From Asanoa siamensis (GTDB lineage Bacteria > Actinomycetota > Actinomycetes > Mycobacteriales > Micromonosporaceae), in the NCBI RefSeq assembly GCF_016862555.1, contig NZ_BONE01000071.1, positions 1 through 40,727 of the forward strand: a stretch of DNA of 40,727 nt, given 5' to 3'. Below are positions 1 to 8,298 of this stretch, piece by piece; position 1 is the first letter of the stretch; each line of letters starts with the position of its first letter. A model generated the notes under the pieces. The model was not told where the DNA came from, searched no databases, and saw only the letters and a program-made list of their open reading frames with translations. The translations under genes were made by a program, and so were the position numbers.

Positions 1-4
1 GAGC

Positions 5-36
5 GCCCGCGCCGGACCGGGACTCCCGGCGCGGGC
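5..36. terminator. Hairpin downstream of the phosphate transporter gene
   Basis: An 11-bp perfect G/C-rich inverted repeat (5-15 with 26-36) encloses a 10-nt loop. It lies 16 nt beyond the stop codon of the minus-strand phosphate transporter gene, where a terminator is expected. There is no T-run, so it may be a U-less actinobacterial terminator. Function is inferred from position and structure. Confidence 0.5.
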
Positions 37-51
37 CGGGACCGAACCGCT

Positions 52-1053
52 CTAGAACATCGGGCGGACCAGGTAGTAGGTGAGGGCGGCCATCGCCCCG
101 GCGGCTGGGAAGGTGAGGACCCAGGCGCCGACGATGTTGCCGGCTACGCCCCAGCGGACCGCGGAGAGCTTCTTGGTCGCGCCTACGCCCATGATCGCTG
201 AGGTGATCGTGTGGGTCGTCGAGATCGGGGCACCGAGGACGAGGGCGTTGAAGTAGAGGACGCCGCTCGCCACCGTTTCCGCCGCGAAGCCCTCTGGTGG
301 GCCCAGGTGGATGATGCGGCGGCCCAGCGTGCGGATGATGCGCCAACCGCCCGCGTACGTGCCGAGGGCCAGCACCGAGGCCGACGTCCAGAACGCCCAT
401 TCCGGGATGAAGTCCGAGCTGCTCTGGTGCCCGCCGACGTACAGCGCGAGCACGATGATGCCGATCGTCTTCGCCGCGTCCTGCATGCCGTGGCCCACCG
501 ACATCGCCGCCGCGCTGGCCGTCTGTGCCCAGCGGAAGCCGCGGTTGAGCTTGGCCGGGTGGCCGTTCCGGAAGATCCACCGGATCAGCACCATCACGAC
601 GTAGCCCAGGGCGAAGCCGACGAGCGGCGAGAGCACCATCGGCAGCACGACGCTGTCGAGCACCTTGGCCCAGAGCACCGTGCCGGACGCCGCGATCGTG
701 CTGCCGACGAGGCCGCCGATCAGGGCGTGTGACGAGGACGAGGGCAGGCCGAAGTACCAGGTGATCAGGTTCCAGACGATCGCGCCGGCTACGCCCGCGA
801 AGACCACGCCCAGGCTGCCCGCGCCGGTGGGCAGGTCGACCAGGCCTGAGCCCACCGTCTTGGCGACCTTCTCGCCGAAGTGGGCACCGATGAAGTTGCC
901 GATCGCGGCCATCAGCAGCGCCACGCCCGGGGTCAGCGCCCGCGTCGAGACGCTGGTGGCGATGGCGTTGGCGGCGTCGTGGAAGCCGTTGGTGTAGTCG
1001 AACGCGAGCGCGATGACGATCACCGCGAGCACGGCGATGAGGGGAGCGTCCAA
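52..1053 (-). CDS. pit: PiT-family low-affinity inorganic phosphate transporter
   Basis: Inner-membrane phosphate (metal-phosphate):cation symporter of the PiT/PHO-4 family, 333 residues with about ten hydrophobic helices. The two inverted family signatures are visible: GFHDAANAIATSV near residues 23-35 and GMQDAAKTIG near residue 190. SSSSHA near residue 105 and APISTTHT near residue 277 are also typical. The apparent start is TTG, 4 nt after the stop of the upstream DUF47 gene, with AAGGA further upstream. Translation is therefore probably coupled to that gene. The pair DUF47-pit is a standard phosphate uptake operon. A PHO box upstream of the pair suggests control by the PhoR-PhoP system. 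The family is clear; the TTG start is the least certain part. Confidence 0.93.
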   Translation of the reverse strand: MDAPLIAVLAVIVIALAFDYTNGFHDAANAIATSVSTRALTPGVALLMAAIGNFIGAHFGEKVAKTVGSGLVDLPTGAGSLGVVFAGVAGAIVWNLITWYFGLPSSSSHALIGGLVGSTIAASGTVLWAKVLDSVVLPMVLSPLVGFALGYVVMVLIRWIFRNGHPAKLNRGFRWAQTASAAAMSVGHGMQDAAKTIGIIVLALYVGGHQSSSDFIPEWAFWTSASVLALGTYAGGWRIIRTLGRRIIHLGPPEGFAAETVASGVLYFNALVLGAPISTTHTITSAIMGVGATKKLSAVRWGVAGNIVGAWVLTFPAAGAMAALTYYLVRPMF

Positions 1054-1057
1054 CGGT

Positions 1058-1684
1058 TCAGGATTCCTTGACAGCGATCGTCTGCACGGTGTTGGCCACG
1101 TGCTCGAAGGCGTCGCAGGCCGCCTCGAGCTCGTCGGCGACCTCCTTCATCTTGAGCACCGTCAGCGCGTCGTACTCACCGGAGAAGAGCCGGACCAGGA
1201 GCATCCGGTACGACCGGTCGCCCTCGTTCTCGAGCCGGTTGCACTCGATCCAGTAGTCCTCGAGGTCCTTCATCGACTTGAGGCGGGGCATCGCGTCGGC
1301 GGTCAGCTTGGCCTGCTGGTCGAGCACGTTGACGAGCTCGTGCATCTCCCGGGGCAGTGCCGGCAGCTTGGTCAGCCCGTAGAGGTAGAGCAGGTTGCCG
1401 ACGGCTTCCAGGTGGTCCATCACGTCGTCGAGCAGCGAGCCGAGACGGTAGATGTCCTCGCGGTCGAACGGCGTGACGAACGTCGAGTTGATCTTCTGGT
1501 AGAGCTCGTGGGTGAGCTGGTCGCTGTCGTGCTCGACCTCGGTCAGCCGCTCGCTGACCGATTGCACGTCCACGCCGGGCAGGGCGAGTTCCTGGAGCAG
1601 CTCGGTGCCGCGGACGTGGTTGTCCGCCGCTCTGCTGAACAGCTCGTAGAAGGCGCCGTCGGTGGGGCGGAAGGAGAACTTCAC
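1058..1684 (-). CDS. DUF47/PhoU-like Pit accessory protein
   Basis: A 208-residue all-helical cytosolic protein of the DUF47 (TIGR00153) family, distantly related to PhoU. Its genes are routinely paired with pit transporters, where the protein is thought to regulate phosphate flux. The sequence begins VKFSFRPTDGAFYELF and has the family's E/D-rich three-helix-repeat character, for example VEHDSDQLTHELYQKI and TPFDREDIYRL. I chose the GTG at 1682-1684 because GAGG stands 8 nt upstream and homologues start at this V-K-F. An ATG at 1744 in the same frame would add 20 residues without homologous character. It is the first gene of the two-gene operon with pit. Confidence 0.88.
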   Translation of the reverse strand: MKFSFRPTDGAFYELFSRAADNHVRGTELLQELALPGVDVQSVSERLTEVEHDSDQLTHELYQKINSTFVTPFDREDIYRLGSLLDDVMDHLEAVGNLLYLYGLTKLPALPREMHELVNVLDQQAKLTADAMPRLKSMKDLEDYWIECNRLENEGDRSYRMLLVRLFSGEYDALTVLKMKEVADELEAACDAFEHVANTVQTIAVKES

Positions 1685-1779
1685 GGCACGGACCTCGTCG
1701 CGTCGAAGGGGGTGTCCGGACGCGCTGCCGGAGAACGCGTTCACCGAATGCTAAGAAACCTCTGAACTGGCCTTTCGCC

Positions 1780-1834
1780 GGGCTACCAAGGTCAACCCGA
1801 CCGCAACCCCGCGTTCACCTGTTGTTCACCTGAA
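1780..1834. promoter_or_regulatory. PHO box (PhoP operator) of direct GTTCACC repeats
   Basis: Two perfect GTTCACC heptamers begin at 1813 and 1824, an 11-nt period that matches the PHO-box direct-repeat unit defined for PhoP in Streptomyces. In the same 11-nt register, weaker units begin at 1802 (CGCAACC), 1791 (GTCAACC) and 1780 (GGCTACC). A further isolated GTTCACC begins at 1739, out of register. The site lies between the ppk2 stop (1835) and the DUF47-pit operon start (1684). It would therefore most simply activate phosphate uptake under phosphate limitation. The repeats are seen directly; PhoP binding is inferred from the consensus. Confidence 0.75.
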
Positions 1835-2713
1835 TCAACCGTCCGCTTCCAGACGGCGACGCTGCGCGGCCAGGTCGTAGTCGGGCTGGGGGTAGCTGAG
1901 GTTCAAGTCCGCGAACGTCTCGCGCAACAGGTGCGCCAGCGCCCAGTCGCGGTACCACTTGCGGTTGGCGGGCAGCACGTACCAGGGCGCCTCGTCGGTG
2001 CCGCAGCGCGCCAGCGCCTCGCCGTACGCGGCCTGGTAGTCGTCCCACTTCGCCCGCGAGTCGAGGTCGTCGGGGTTGAACTTCCAGTGCTTGGTCGGGT
2101 CGACCAGCCGCTGCGTCAGCCGCTCGCGCTGCTCGTCCCGGGAGATGTGCAACATCACCTTGACCACGGTGGTGCCGGCACCGACGAGTCGGCGCTCGAA
2201 GTCGTTGATCTTCTGGTAGCGGGGTCGCCAGACCGACTCCGGCGCGAGTCCGTTGACCCGGACCACCAGCACGTCCTCGTAGTGGGACCGGTTGAACACG
2301 CCGACGTAGCCGGCCGGCGGCAGTGCCTTGCGGATCCGCCAGAGGAAGTCGTGGCGGCGCTCCTCGGGGGTGGGCGGGCCGAACGCCTTGATGTGCAGGC
2401 CCAGGGGGTTCATCGCGCCGGCGACCCGCTTGACGGCACCGTCCTTGCCGCCACAGTCCATGGCCTGGAGTACGAGCAGCACCGAGCGCCCGAGCTGCGG
2501 CTCGACGGTGGCCTGGGCGAACAGCATCTCCTGCTGGGTGGCCAGCTCGGCGCCCATCAGCTCGAGCTCGGCCCGCGCCCAGACCTTGGGGTCGCGGCCG
2601 GTGGTCTTGCGACCGGGCAGGCCCGGCGTCGAGTTCGGATCGATCGCGGCAAGATCGACCGGCACGTCGGGGTCGGTGGACCCGACTCGCAGCAAGCTGC
2701 GCATATCCGACAT
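1835..2713 (-). CDS. ppk2: PPK2-family polyphosphate kinase / polyphosphate:nucleotide phosphotransferase
   Basis: A 292-residue cytosolic P-loop enzyme that moves phosphate between polyphosphate and nucleotides. The Walker A region is AMDCGGKDG at about 84-92, a variant of the usual AMDAAGKDG. It is followed by the family signatures HDFLWRIRK near 121 and FNRSHYEDVLVVRV near 140, the latter carrying the catalytic/lid residues. Length and layout fit the one-domain PPK2 group. ATG 2713 is chosen because GGGAG lies 8 nt upstream; an in-frame upstream start at 2785 would run into the divergent sigma-factor gene. It sits next to the phosphate transport pair, giving a phosphate/polyphosphate cluster. 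Nucleotide preference (GDP, ADP or AMP) cannot be told from the sequence alone. Confidence 0.92.
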   Translation of the reverse strand: MSDMRSLLRVGSTDPDVPVDLAAIDPNSTPGLPGRKTTGRDPKVWARAELELMGAELATQQEMLFAQATVEPQLGRSVLLVLQAMDCGGKDGAVKRVAGAMNPLGLHIKAFGPPTPEERRHDFLWRIRKALPPAGYVGVFNRSHYEDVLVVRVNGLAPESVWRPRYQKINDFERRLVGAGTTVVKVMLHISRDEQRERLTQRLVDPTKHWKFNPDDLDSRAKWDDYQAAYGEALARCGTDEAPWYVLPANRKWYRDWALAHLLRETFADLNLSYPQPDYDLAAQRRRLEADG

Positions 2714-2783
2714 ATCGGTCACTCCCGGTGCGGCGACTGTGGCAACGACGACGCTGGCAGAATGCCCACAAGGGGAGGCTGGC

Positions 2784-3728
2784 ATGCAAGACCTTGCGCG
2801 CGAGTTCGAAGCTGAGCGGGATCATCTGACCGCGGTGGCCTACCGGATGCTGGGCAGTCGCGCCGAGGCCGAGGACGCCGTGCAGGAGGCCTGGCTGCGC
2901 TACGCCGGCGCGCTGGCGGACCCGGCGGCACGGGCCGAGATCCGCGACCTGCGCGGCTGGCTGACCACCACGACCGCCCGGATCTGCCTCGACGTGCTGC
3001 GCTCGGCGCGGGTGCGGCGCGAGGCGTACCCCGGTCAGTGGCTCCCGGAACCGCTGGTGACGCGCCTGGCGGACCCCAGGCCCGACCCCGCGGAGCGGGC
3101 GGTACGCGGCGACGAGGTGGGCATGGCGCTGATGGTGGTGCTGGAGCGGCTGACACCGGAGCAGCGGGTGGCGTTCGTGCTGCACGACGCGTTCGGAGTG
3201 CCGTTCGACGACATCGCGGCGGCGCTGGGCACGACCGTGTCCGCCGCCCGGCAACTCGCCTCCCGCGGCCGGCGCGCGGCGACCGACGGCGCCCCGCGCA
3301 ACACCGCCTCGCCCAGAGAGCAGCGCCGGGTCGTCGAGGCGTTCCTGACCGCGACGCAGACCGGTGACATCGAGAAGCTGATGGCCGTGCTGGCGCCGGA
3401 CGTGGTCTTCGTCGGCGACTCCGGCGGCTACTTCCCGGCCGCCCGGCGGCCGCTGCTCGGTGCTTCGCAGGTGGCGAAGTTCGTGCTCGGGCTGGTGCGC
3501 CAGATGCCCGGCATGACGGCCAACCTGCGGGCGGAGATCGTCGACGTCAACGGGATGCCGGGCGTGCTGGTCGACGCGGTCTACAAGGACGGGCGCCCGT
3601 TCCGCTCGGTCATGTCGTTCGCGGTCTCGGACGGCGTGGTCACCGCGGCCTACAACCAACTCAACCCGGAGAAGATGGCCCGGGTGCCCGCGCCGGCAGC
3701 GGACGCGCGAGGGTGGCCGCCCCGCTAG
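2784..3728 (+). CDS. sigJ: ECF41-type RNA polymerase sigma factor SigJ with SnoaL-like C-terminal domain
   Basis: A 314-residue extracytoplasmic-function sigma factor. Region 2 (about 8-80) contains YRMLGSRAEAEDAVQEAWLR. The linker has the ECF41 hallmark WLPEPL at 86-91. Region 4 (about 112-165) contains LTPEQRVAFVLHDAFGVPFDDIA. The C-terminal SnoaL/NTF2-like domain (about 180-300) keeps two further ECF41 marks as DSGG (212-215) and NPEKM (294-298). In this family the fused C-terminal domain tunes sigma activity in place of a separate anti-sigma factor. ATG 2784 follows GGGGAGG with 5-nt spacing. The gene diverges from ppk2 across only 70 bp. The usual neighbouring carboxymuconolactone decarboxylase or oxidoreductase gene is not beside it. 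Confidence 0.93.
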   Translation: MQDLAREFEAERDHLTAVAYRMLGSRAEAEDAVQEAWLRYAGALADPAARAEIRDLRGWLTTTTARICLDVLRSARVRREAYPGQWLPEPLVTRLADPRPDPAERAVRGDEVGMALMVVLERLTPEQRVAFVLHDAFGVPFDDIAAALGTTVSAARQLASRGRRAATDGAPRNTASPREQRRVVEAFLTATQTGDIEKLMAVLAPDVVFVGDSGGYFPAARRPLLGASQVAKFVLGLVRQMPGMTANLRAEIVDVNGMPGVLVDAVYKDGRPFRSVMSFAVSDGVVTAAYNQLNPEKMARVPAPAADARGWPPR

Positions 3729-4228
3729 ACGACCAGGGCGAGCCACTTCCGGTACGCGGTGGCGAACGGCTCGGTGCCGTCGCCCAGTGCCTGGAAGAGC
3801 AGCTTGGCGGCGGCCTCGGCGTTGGCGACCAGGTCGTCCGGGTAGCCGAAGCGGGCGCGGTGGTCGGCGAACTCGTCCTCGTCGCGCAACTCGACGGTGC
3901 CGGTCGTGCGGCGGCGGACCACGTCGAGGTCGAGGTCGATCAGATGCACGGTGTCGCCGCGCCAGCGGGCCGGTGTCGTGATGTCGCAGTAGACCTCGCT
4001 GGTGCGCGGCGGCGGGTTGAACATGCCGCTCCACCAGGCGTCGTGGGGCACGAGCACGACGAACGGGATCTTCTCGACCGACGGCCGGCCGTGGTAGACG
4101 GACTCGGTGCCGCGGGTCACGCCGAGCCAGACACCAAGGTCGTCCTCGGCCAGGCGACGAGCGGGGTAGTCCCGGTGGGCTGATCCGTCATATTTGCGGT
4201 AGACGACCCGGACGATGTCGCTCGGCAC
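3725..4228 (-). CDS. DUF402 domain protein, probable nucleotide phosphatase-like
   Basis: A 167-residue protein of the DUF402 family (FomD/YgaC-like). Members that have been studied hydrolyse nucleoside di/triphosphates or related phosphoesters with divalent metals. The typical core runs from VVYRKYDGSAHRDYPA through W-G-V-T-R-G and FNPP to the acidic strand DLDLDVVRR and the helix DEDEFADHRARFGYPDD. The acidic residues there are the expected metal ligands. It is convergent with the sigma-factor gene and overlaps its last 4 bp. The 167-residue length matches the single-domain form. The actual substrate is unknown. Confidence 0.82.
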   Translation of the reverse strand: MPSDIVRVVYRKYDGSAHRDYPARRLAEDDLGVWLGVTRGTESVYHGRPSVEKIPFVVLVPHDAWWSGMFNPPPRTSEVYCDITTPARWRGDTVHLIDLDLDVVRRRTTGTVELRDEDEFADHRARFGYPDDLVANAEAAAKLLFQALGDGTEPFATAYRKWLALVV

Positions 4229-4330
4229 ACAGCTACCCTAGCCGATTTGTTGGTAACCGCTCTCGCGTTGCCGGGTTAACGGCACGTGGCGCGGAGCGGG
4301 TTCGTCGGTGGGTGCGGGTACCGTCGCACG

Positions 4331-6448
4331 GTGACCTCGTCAGCGCGTACCCGTCCGTCCGCCGAGGCATTGCTCACCGCCGCCGTCGGCGCGGTCCCCG
4401 GCGGTGCGGCCCGGCCGGGTCAGCAGCGGATGACCGACGCGATCGCGACGAGCCTGGCCGACCGCGAGCACCTGCTGGTGCAGGCCGGCACGGGCACCGG
4501 CAAGTCGCTGGGCTATCTCGCGCCCGCGCTGACCGTCGACGGGCCGGTGGTCATCTCGACCGCGACGCTGGCGCTGCAGTCGCAACTCGTCGACCACGAC
4601 CTGCCCCGGCTCGCGGACGCGGTCGAGCCGGTGCTGGGGCGGCGGCCCACCTACGCCGTCCTCAAGGGACGCCACCACTACGTGTGCCTGGCCCGCCTGG
4701 AGAGCTCGGCCGAGGAGGAGCCCGACGACGCGCTCTTCGACGCGCCCGCCACGACGGCCGCGGCGCCGGTCAAGTGGCTCGGCGAGGCCGGCCGCCTCGG
4801 CAAGCAGATCCTCCGCCTGCAGGAGTGGGCGATGGAGACGGCGACCGGCGACCGCGACGAGCTCGACCCGGGCGTCGACGACCAGGCGTGGAAGCAGGTC
4901 TCGATGCCGGCCCGCGAGTGCGTCGGCGCGCAGCGCTGCCCCTACGGCACCGAGTGCTTCGCCGAGGCGTCCCGGGTGCGGGCCCGCGAGGCCGACATCG
5001 TCATCACCAACCACAGCCTGCTGGCGGTCGACATGCTCGCGGGCCGGCACATCGTGCCCCCGCACAAGCTGCTGGTCATCGACGAGGCCCACGAGCTGGC
5101 CGACCGGGTCTCGTCGGCGTCCCAGGCCGAGCTGACCCCGGAGCTGGTCGACCGGGCCGCCCGCCGGTCGCGCCCGTTGATCCAGCCGGAGCTGGCGGAG
5201 ACGCTGCTCGAGGCCGGCGACGCGCTGGCGGTGGGCCTGGCCGAGGCGCCCGCCGGCCGGATCGTGGCGGGCCTGCCCGACGCCCTGCGCGAGGCCTGCA
5301 CGCTGCTCGACGCCGCCACCCGCGGTGCGCTCGACAAGATCGGCGACGTCAAGGCAGACGATCCCGACCCGGTGACCAAGCAGCAGGCCAAGGCGCTGAT
5401 CGACGACATCTCCAAGACGGCGCAGCGGTTGCTCGAAGAGGCCGACCACGACGTGGCCTGGGTCGAGAAGCCCGAGCGGCCAGGGCCGGGCCGGCGGGCG
5501 CTGGTCGTGGCGCCGCTGTCGGTGGCCGGCACGCTGGCGACCCACCTCTACGAGGAGCGCACGGTGGTCGCGACGTCGGCGACGCTGGCGCTGGGTGGCC
5601 GCTTCGACACGGTGGCCCGCGCGCTGGGGCTGCCGGCGGCGGAGCCCGGCGCCGTCCCGGCGCCGCGCACCGACAGCGCCCGCACCCCCGTGGCGGCCGC
5701 GGCGGCGGCGAAGACGGCGGCCCGCTCCCCCAACCTGTCGGTCGCGGCCGGTGAGGTCGCCGAGCAGGGCGGCCCGGGTTGGCGCTCGCTCGACGTCGGG
5801 TCACCCTTCGAATACGCCCGCCAGGGCATCCTCTACGTCGCCGCCCACCTGCCGCGCCCGGCCGCGTCGGGGCTGCCCGACCAGGCGGGTGAGGAGTTGC
5901 TGACGCTGGTGGGCGCGTTGGGCGGCCGCACGCTGGGGCTGTTCTCGTCGCGCCGGGCGGCCCAGCAGGCGGCCGACCTGGTCCGCGCGCGCACCGACCT
6001 GCCGGTGCTGCTCCAGGGCGACGAGTCGCTGCCGCTGCTGGTCCGCCGCTTCCGCGAAGACAAGGCGAGCTGCCTCTTCGGCGTGATGTCGCTGTGGCAG
6101 GGCGTCGACGTCCCCGGCGACGCCTGCCAACTGGTGGTCATCGACCGCCTGCCGTTTCCCCGCCCGGACGAGCCCCTGGCCGCGGCCCGCGCGGCGGCGG
6201 TCGACGCCAGCGGCGGCTCGGGCTTCGCGGCGGTCAGCGTCCCGATCGCGGCGATCCGCCTGGCCCAGGGCGCGGGCCGGCTGATCCGCTCCCACGGCGA
6301 CAAGGGGGTGGTCGCGGTCCTGGACAGCCGCCTGGAGACGGCTCGTGGCTACGGCCCGTTCCTGCGCAGGTCTCTGCCGCCGTTCTGGTACACGACGAAG
6401 CAGGACGTCGCCGTCGGCGCCCTGAAACGCCTGGCCGCCACCAACTGA
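4331..6448 (+). CDS. DinG/XPD-like ATP-dependent iron-sulfur DNA helicase
   Basis: A 705-residue superfamily 2 helicase of the DinG/XPD group, which unwinds DNA 5'-3' during repair and R-loop or replication-conflict removal. Walker A AGTGTGKS is at about 52-59. Four cysteines at about 119, 197, 203 and 209 (the last three in ECVGAQRCPYGTECF) form the expected [4Fe-4S] site. DEAH is at about 251-254. C-terminal motifs are seen as FSSRRAAQQAADL, FGVMSLWQGVDVPG and QGAGRLIRS. I prefer the GTG at 4331 (VTSSARTRP) because the protein aligns from there with the family; a GTG at 4286 would add 15 residues and neither has a strong ribosome-binding site. An Ala/Pro-rich insert near 450-490 separates two motor segments. 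Confidence 0.9.
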   Translation: MTSSARTRPSAEALLTAAVGAVPGGAARPGQQRMTDAIATSLADREHLLVQAGTGTGKSLGYLAPALTVDGPVVISTATLALQSQLVDHDLPRLADAVEPVLGRRPTYAVLKGRHHYVCLARLESSAEEEPDDALFDAPATTAAAPVKWLGEAGRLGKQILRLQEWAMETATGDRDELDPGVDDQAWKQVSMPARECVGAQRCPYGTECFAEASRVRAREADIVITNHSLLAVDMLAGRHIVPPHKLLVIDEAHELADRVSSASQAELTPELVDRAARRSRPLIQPELAETLLEAGDALAVGLAEAPAGRIVAGLPDALREACTLLDAATRGALDKIGDVKADDPDPVTKQQAKALIDDISKTAQRLLEEADHDVAWVEKPERPGPGRRALVVAPLSVAGTLATHLYEERTVVATSATLALGGRFDTVARALGLPAAEPGAVPAPRTDSARTPVAAAAAAKTAARSPNLSVAAGEVAEQGGPGWRSLDVGSPFEYARQGILYVAAHLPRPAASGLPDQAGEELLTLVGALGGRTLGLFSSRRAAQQAADLVRARTDLPVLLQGDESLPLLVRRFREDKASCLFGVMSLWQGVDVPGDACQLVVIDRLPFPRPDEPLAAARAAAVDASGGSGFAAVSVPIAAIRLAQGAGRLIRSHGDKGVVAVLDSRLETARGYGPFLRRSLPPFWYTTKQDVAVGALKRLAATN

Positions 6449-6550
6449 GTCCCTCGGTTTGAGGGTGACCCGCCGCGGAGGTGGCAGCGCAGCGGTGTCT
6501 GGCGGGAGCGGCGGTCGTGCCCACGACGGGCCCGAGCCCCGCATTCGCCG

Positions 6551-7828
6551 TTATTCGCGCGTGCTCACGACTTCGACGCCGGGCGGGATGCTGGGTGGGC
6601 GGCGTTTGTTCAGGCGGCGGATCGCCGTGTTCAGCACCGCGATCAGTGGCACCGCGATCAGCGCCCCCACGATGCCCGCGATGACCACGCCCGAGGCGAT
6701 GCCGACGATCACCGCGAGCGGGTGGATCGCCACCGCGCGGCCCATGATCAAGGGCTGGAGGACGTGGCCTTCCAGTTGCTGCACGCCGATGACCGCGCCC
6801 AGGACGATCAGGGCGACGATCGGGCCCTGGGCCACCAGGGCGACCAGGACCGCCACCGCGCCCGAGAGGGTGGCGCCGACGATCGGGATGAAGGCGCCCA
6901 GGAAGACCAGGGCCGCCAGCGCGAACGCGAACGGGATGCGGCAGATCATCAGGGCGATGCCGATGCCGAGGGCGTCGATGAAGGCGACCAGCACCGTCGC
7001 CCGCACGTAGGAGCCCAGCGCCGACCAGGACGCCTGGCCCGCGTCGTCGATCCGCCAGCGGGCGCCGACCGGGAAGAGCCGCACGATGAAGCGCCAGATC
7101 TTGCGGCCGTCGCGGAGGAAGAAGAACGTCGAGAACATCACCAGCAGGGCGGCCGTCAGGACCTCGGCGACCGTCGCCGCCGTGGCCAGGGCGCCGCTGG
7201 TGACGCGGGACGAGTTGTCGGTGATCCAGGACTGCGCCTCGTCGACGTACCGGTTGATCTGCGCGTCGCTCATGTGCAGCGGGCCGGTCTGCAGCCAGTT
7301 CTGGATCTGCTTGATGCCCTTGGCGGCGTCCGCGCCGAGTTGCGGCGCGCCGGCGACGAACTCGTTGACCACCAGGGTGAGCGTGCCGGCCACCGCGGCC
7401 ACGCCGCAGATCATCACGACCACGGTCGCCAGCGTGCGGTGCAGGCGCGCGCGCAGCAGCCAGCCGACGGCCGGCGAGAGGAACGCCGTGAGGAGCAGGG
7501 CGATCGCCAGCGGGATGACCACGAAGCGCAGGATCCCGATCACCCGGACCACGCCGTAGATCGCGATCGCCAGGACCAGTAGGCGCCAGGACCAGGCGGC
7601 CGAGATGCGCAGGCTGTACGGGACGTCCGCGTCGTCGCGGCTGGCCGTGGACGGGTGCGTCGGTGGCGGTGGCGGCGGGGGCGGTGGCGGCTCCGCCTCG
7701 GGGAGCACCGGCTGGAACCGGTCGCCCGGGCTCGACACCTCCCGCGCGACGCGTGCCGCCCGCACGGAGTCGCGGCCCGCCCGGTAGGCGCGCCGCAGGC
7801 TCGCCTGAACCTTCTGGAACCGACCCAA
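6551..7828 (-). CDS. AI-2E family transporter (TqsA/PerM-like membrane protein)
   Basis: A 425-residue polytopic membrane protein of the AI-2E exporter/PerM superfamily, with about eight hydrophobic segments after residue 75. Typical features are the paired helix around SPAVGWLLRARLHRTLATV, the extracytoplasmic amphipathic stretch, FSTFFFLRDGRKIW, and the conserved FIPIVGATLSG and LEGHVLQPLIMGR. The N-terminal 70 residues are cytoplasmic, basic, then a run of ten prolines (about 48-57), a low-complexity extension outside the family core. It diverges from the GroES-like gene. The substrate is unknown: family members have been linked to AI-2 export or Na+/H+ exchange, and the family name should not be read as proof of quorum signalling here. 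Confidence 0.88.
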   Translation of the reverse strand: MGRFQKVQASLRRAYRAGRDSVRAARVAREVSSPGDRFQPVLPEAEPPPPPPPPPPTHPSTASRDDADVPYSLRISAAWSWRLLVLAIAIYGVVRVIGILRFVVIPLAIALLLTAFLSPAVGWLLRARLHRTLATVVVMICGVAAVAGTLTLVVNEFVAGAPQLGADAAKGIKQIQNWLQTGPLHMSDAQINRYVDEAQSWITDNSSRVTSGALATAATVAEVLTAALLVMFSTFFFLRDGRKIWRFIVRLFPVGARWRIDDAGQASWSALGSYVRATVLVAFIDALGIGIALMICRIPFAFALAALVFLGAFIPIVGATLSGAVAVLVALVAQGPIVALIVLGAVIGVQQLEGHVLQPLIMGRAVAIHPLAVIVGIASGVVIAGIVGALIAVPLIAVLNTAIRRLNKRRPPSIPPGVEVVSTRE

Positions 7829-7965
7829 GACTCCCCCTGACGCGTGAATCGCCCTCCCACCGTAGCGGCTGGACCGATCGGCCCTTGGCCCATCCGACCC
7901 CGATCCGACCCCGGAGTTTGCCCAGATGCGGCCGCGCGGACAGCGCGAGGTACCGTTCCCGCGTG

Positions 7966-8298
7966 ATGGCCGACGCTGACACTGAGAAGCTGCCCATCCG
8001 GATGCTCCACGACCGCGTGCTCGTCAAGCTCGACGGTGCCGAGGGTGAGCGCCGCTCGACCGCCGGCATCGTGATTCCGGCGACAGCGTCCATGGGCCGA
8101 CGGCTCGCCTGGGCGACGGCGGTGGGCGTCGGCCCGCACGTCCGCTCGATCGTGATCGGTGACCGGGTGCTCTTCGACCCCGAGGACCGCTCCGAGGTCG
8201 AGTTGCAGGGCCGCGAATACGTGCTGCTCCGCGAGCGGGACGTGCACGCCGTCGCGGCCCAGCGGGTCGACAACGACGGCACGGGCCTCTACCTGTAG
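7966..8298 (+). CDS. GroES-like co-chaperone (Cpn10 fold), solitary
   Basis: A 110-residue Cpn10/GroES-fold protein. The sequence IRMLHDRVLVKLDGAEGERRSTAGIVIPATA is the GroES N-terminal barrel with the mobile-loop region, and VGDRVLFDPEDRSEVELQGREYVLLRERDVHAV is the C-terminal barrel. It is about ten residues longer than a classical GroES and lacks the usual GKV-type loop ending, so it is a divergent, actinobacterial-type paralogue. It is not linked to groEL, which lies more than 7 kb away on the other strand, and no CIRCE element precedes it. ATG 7966 is used; a GTG three bases earlier is equally possible. Its last 10 bp overlap the convergent PrsW gene. Confidence 0.83.
   Translation: MADADTEKLPIRMLHDRVLVKLDGAEGERRSTAGIVIPATASMGRRLAWATAVGVGPHVRSIVIGDRVLFDPEDRSEVELQGREYVLLRERDVHAVAAQRVDNDGTGLYL

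Noticed and set aside
1815..4034. A 739-codon open frame on the minus strand through ppk2 and the sigma gene
   Set aside because: Its translation is Arg/Pro/Gly-rich without any family signature, and it lies antisense or out of frame to well-supported genes. This is the usual shadow of high-GC coding DNA.
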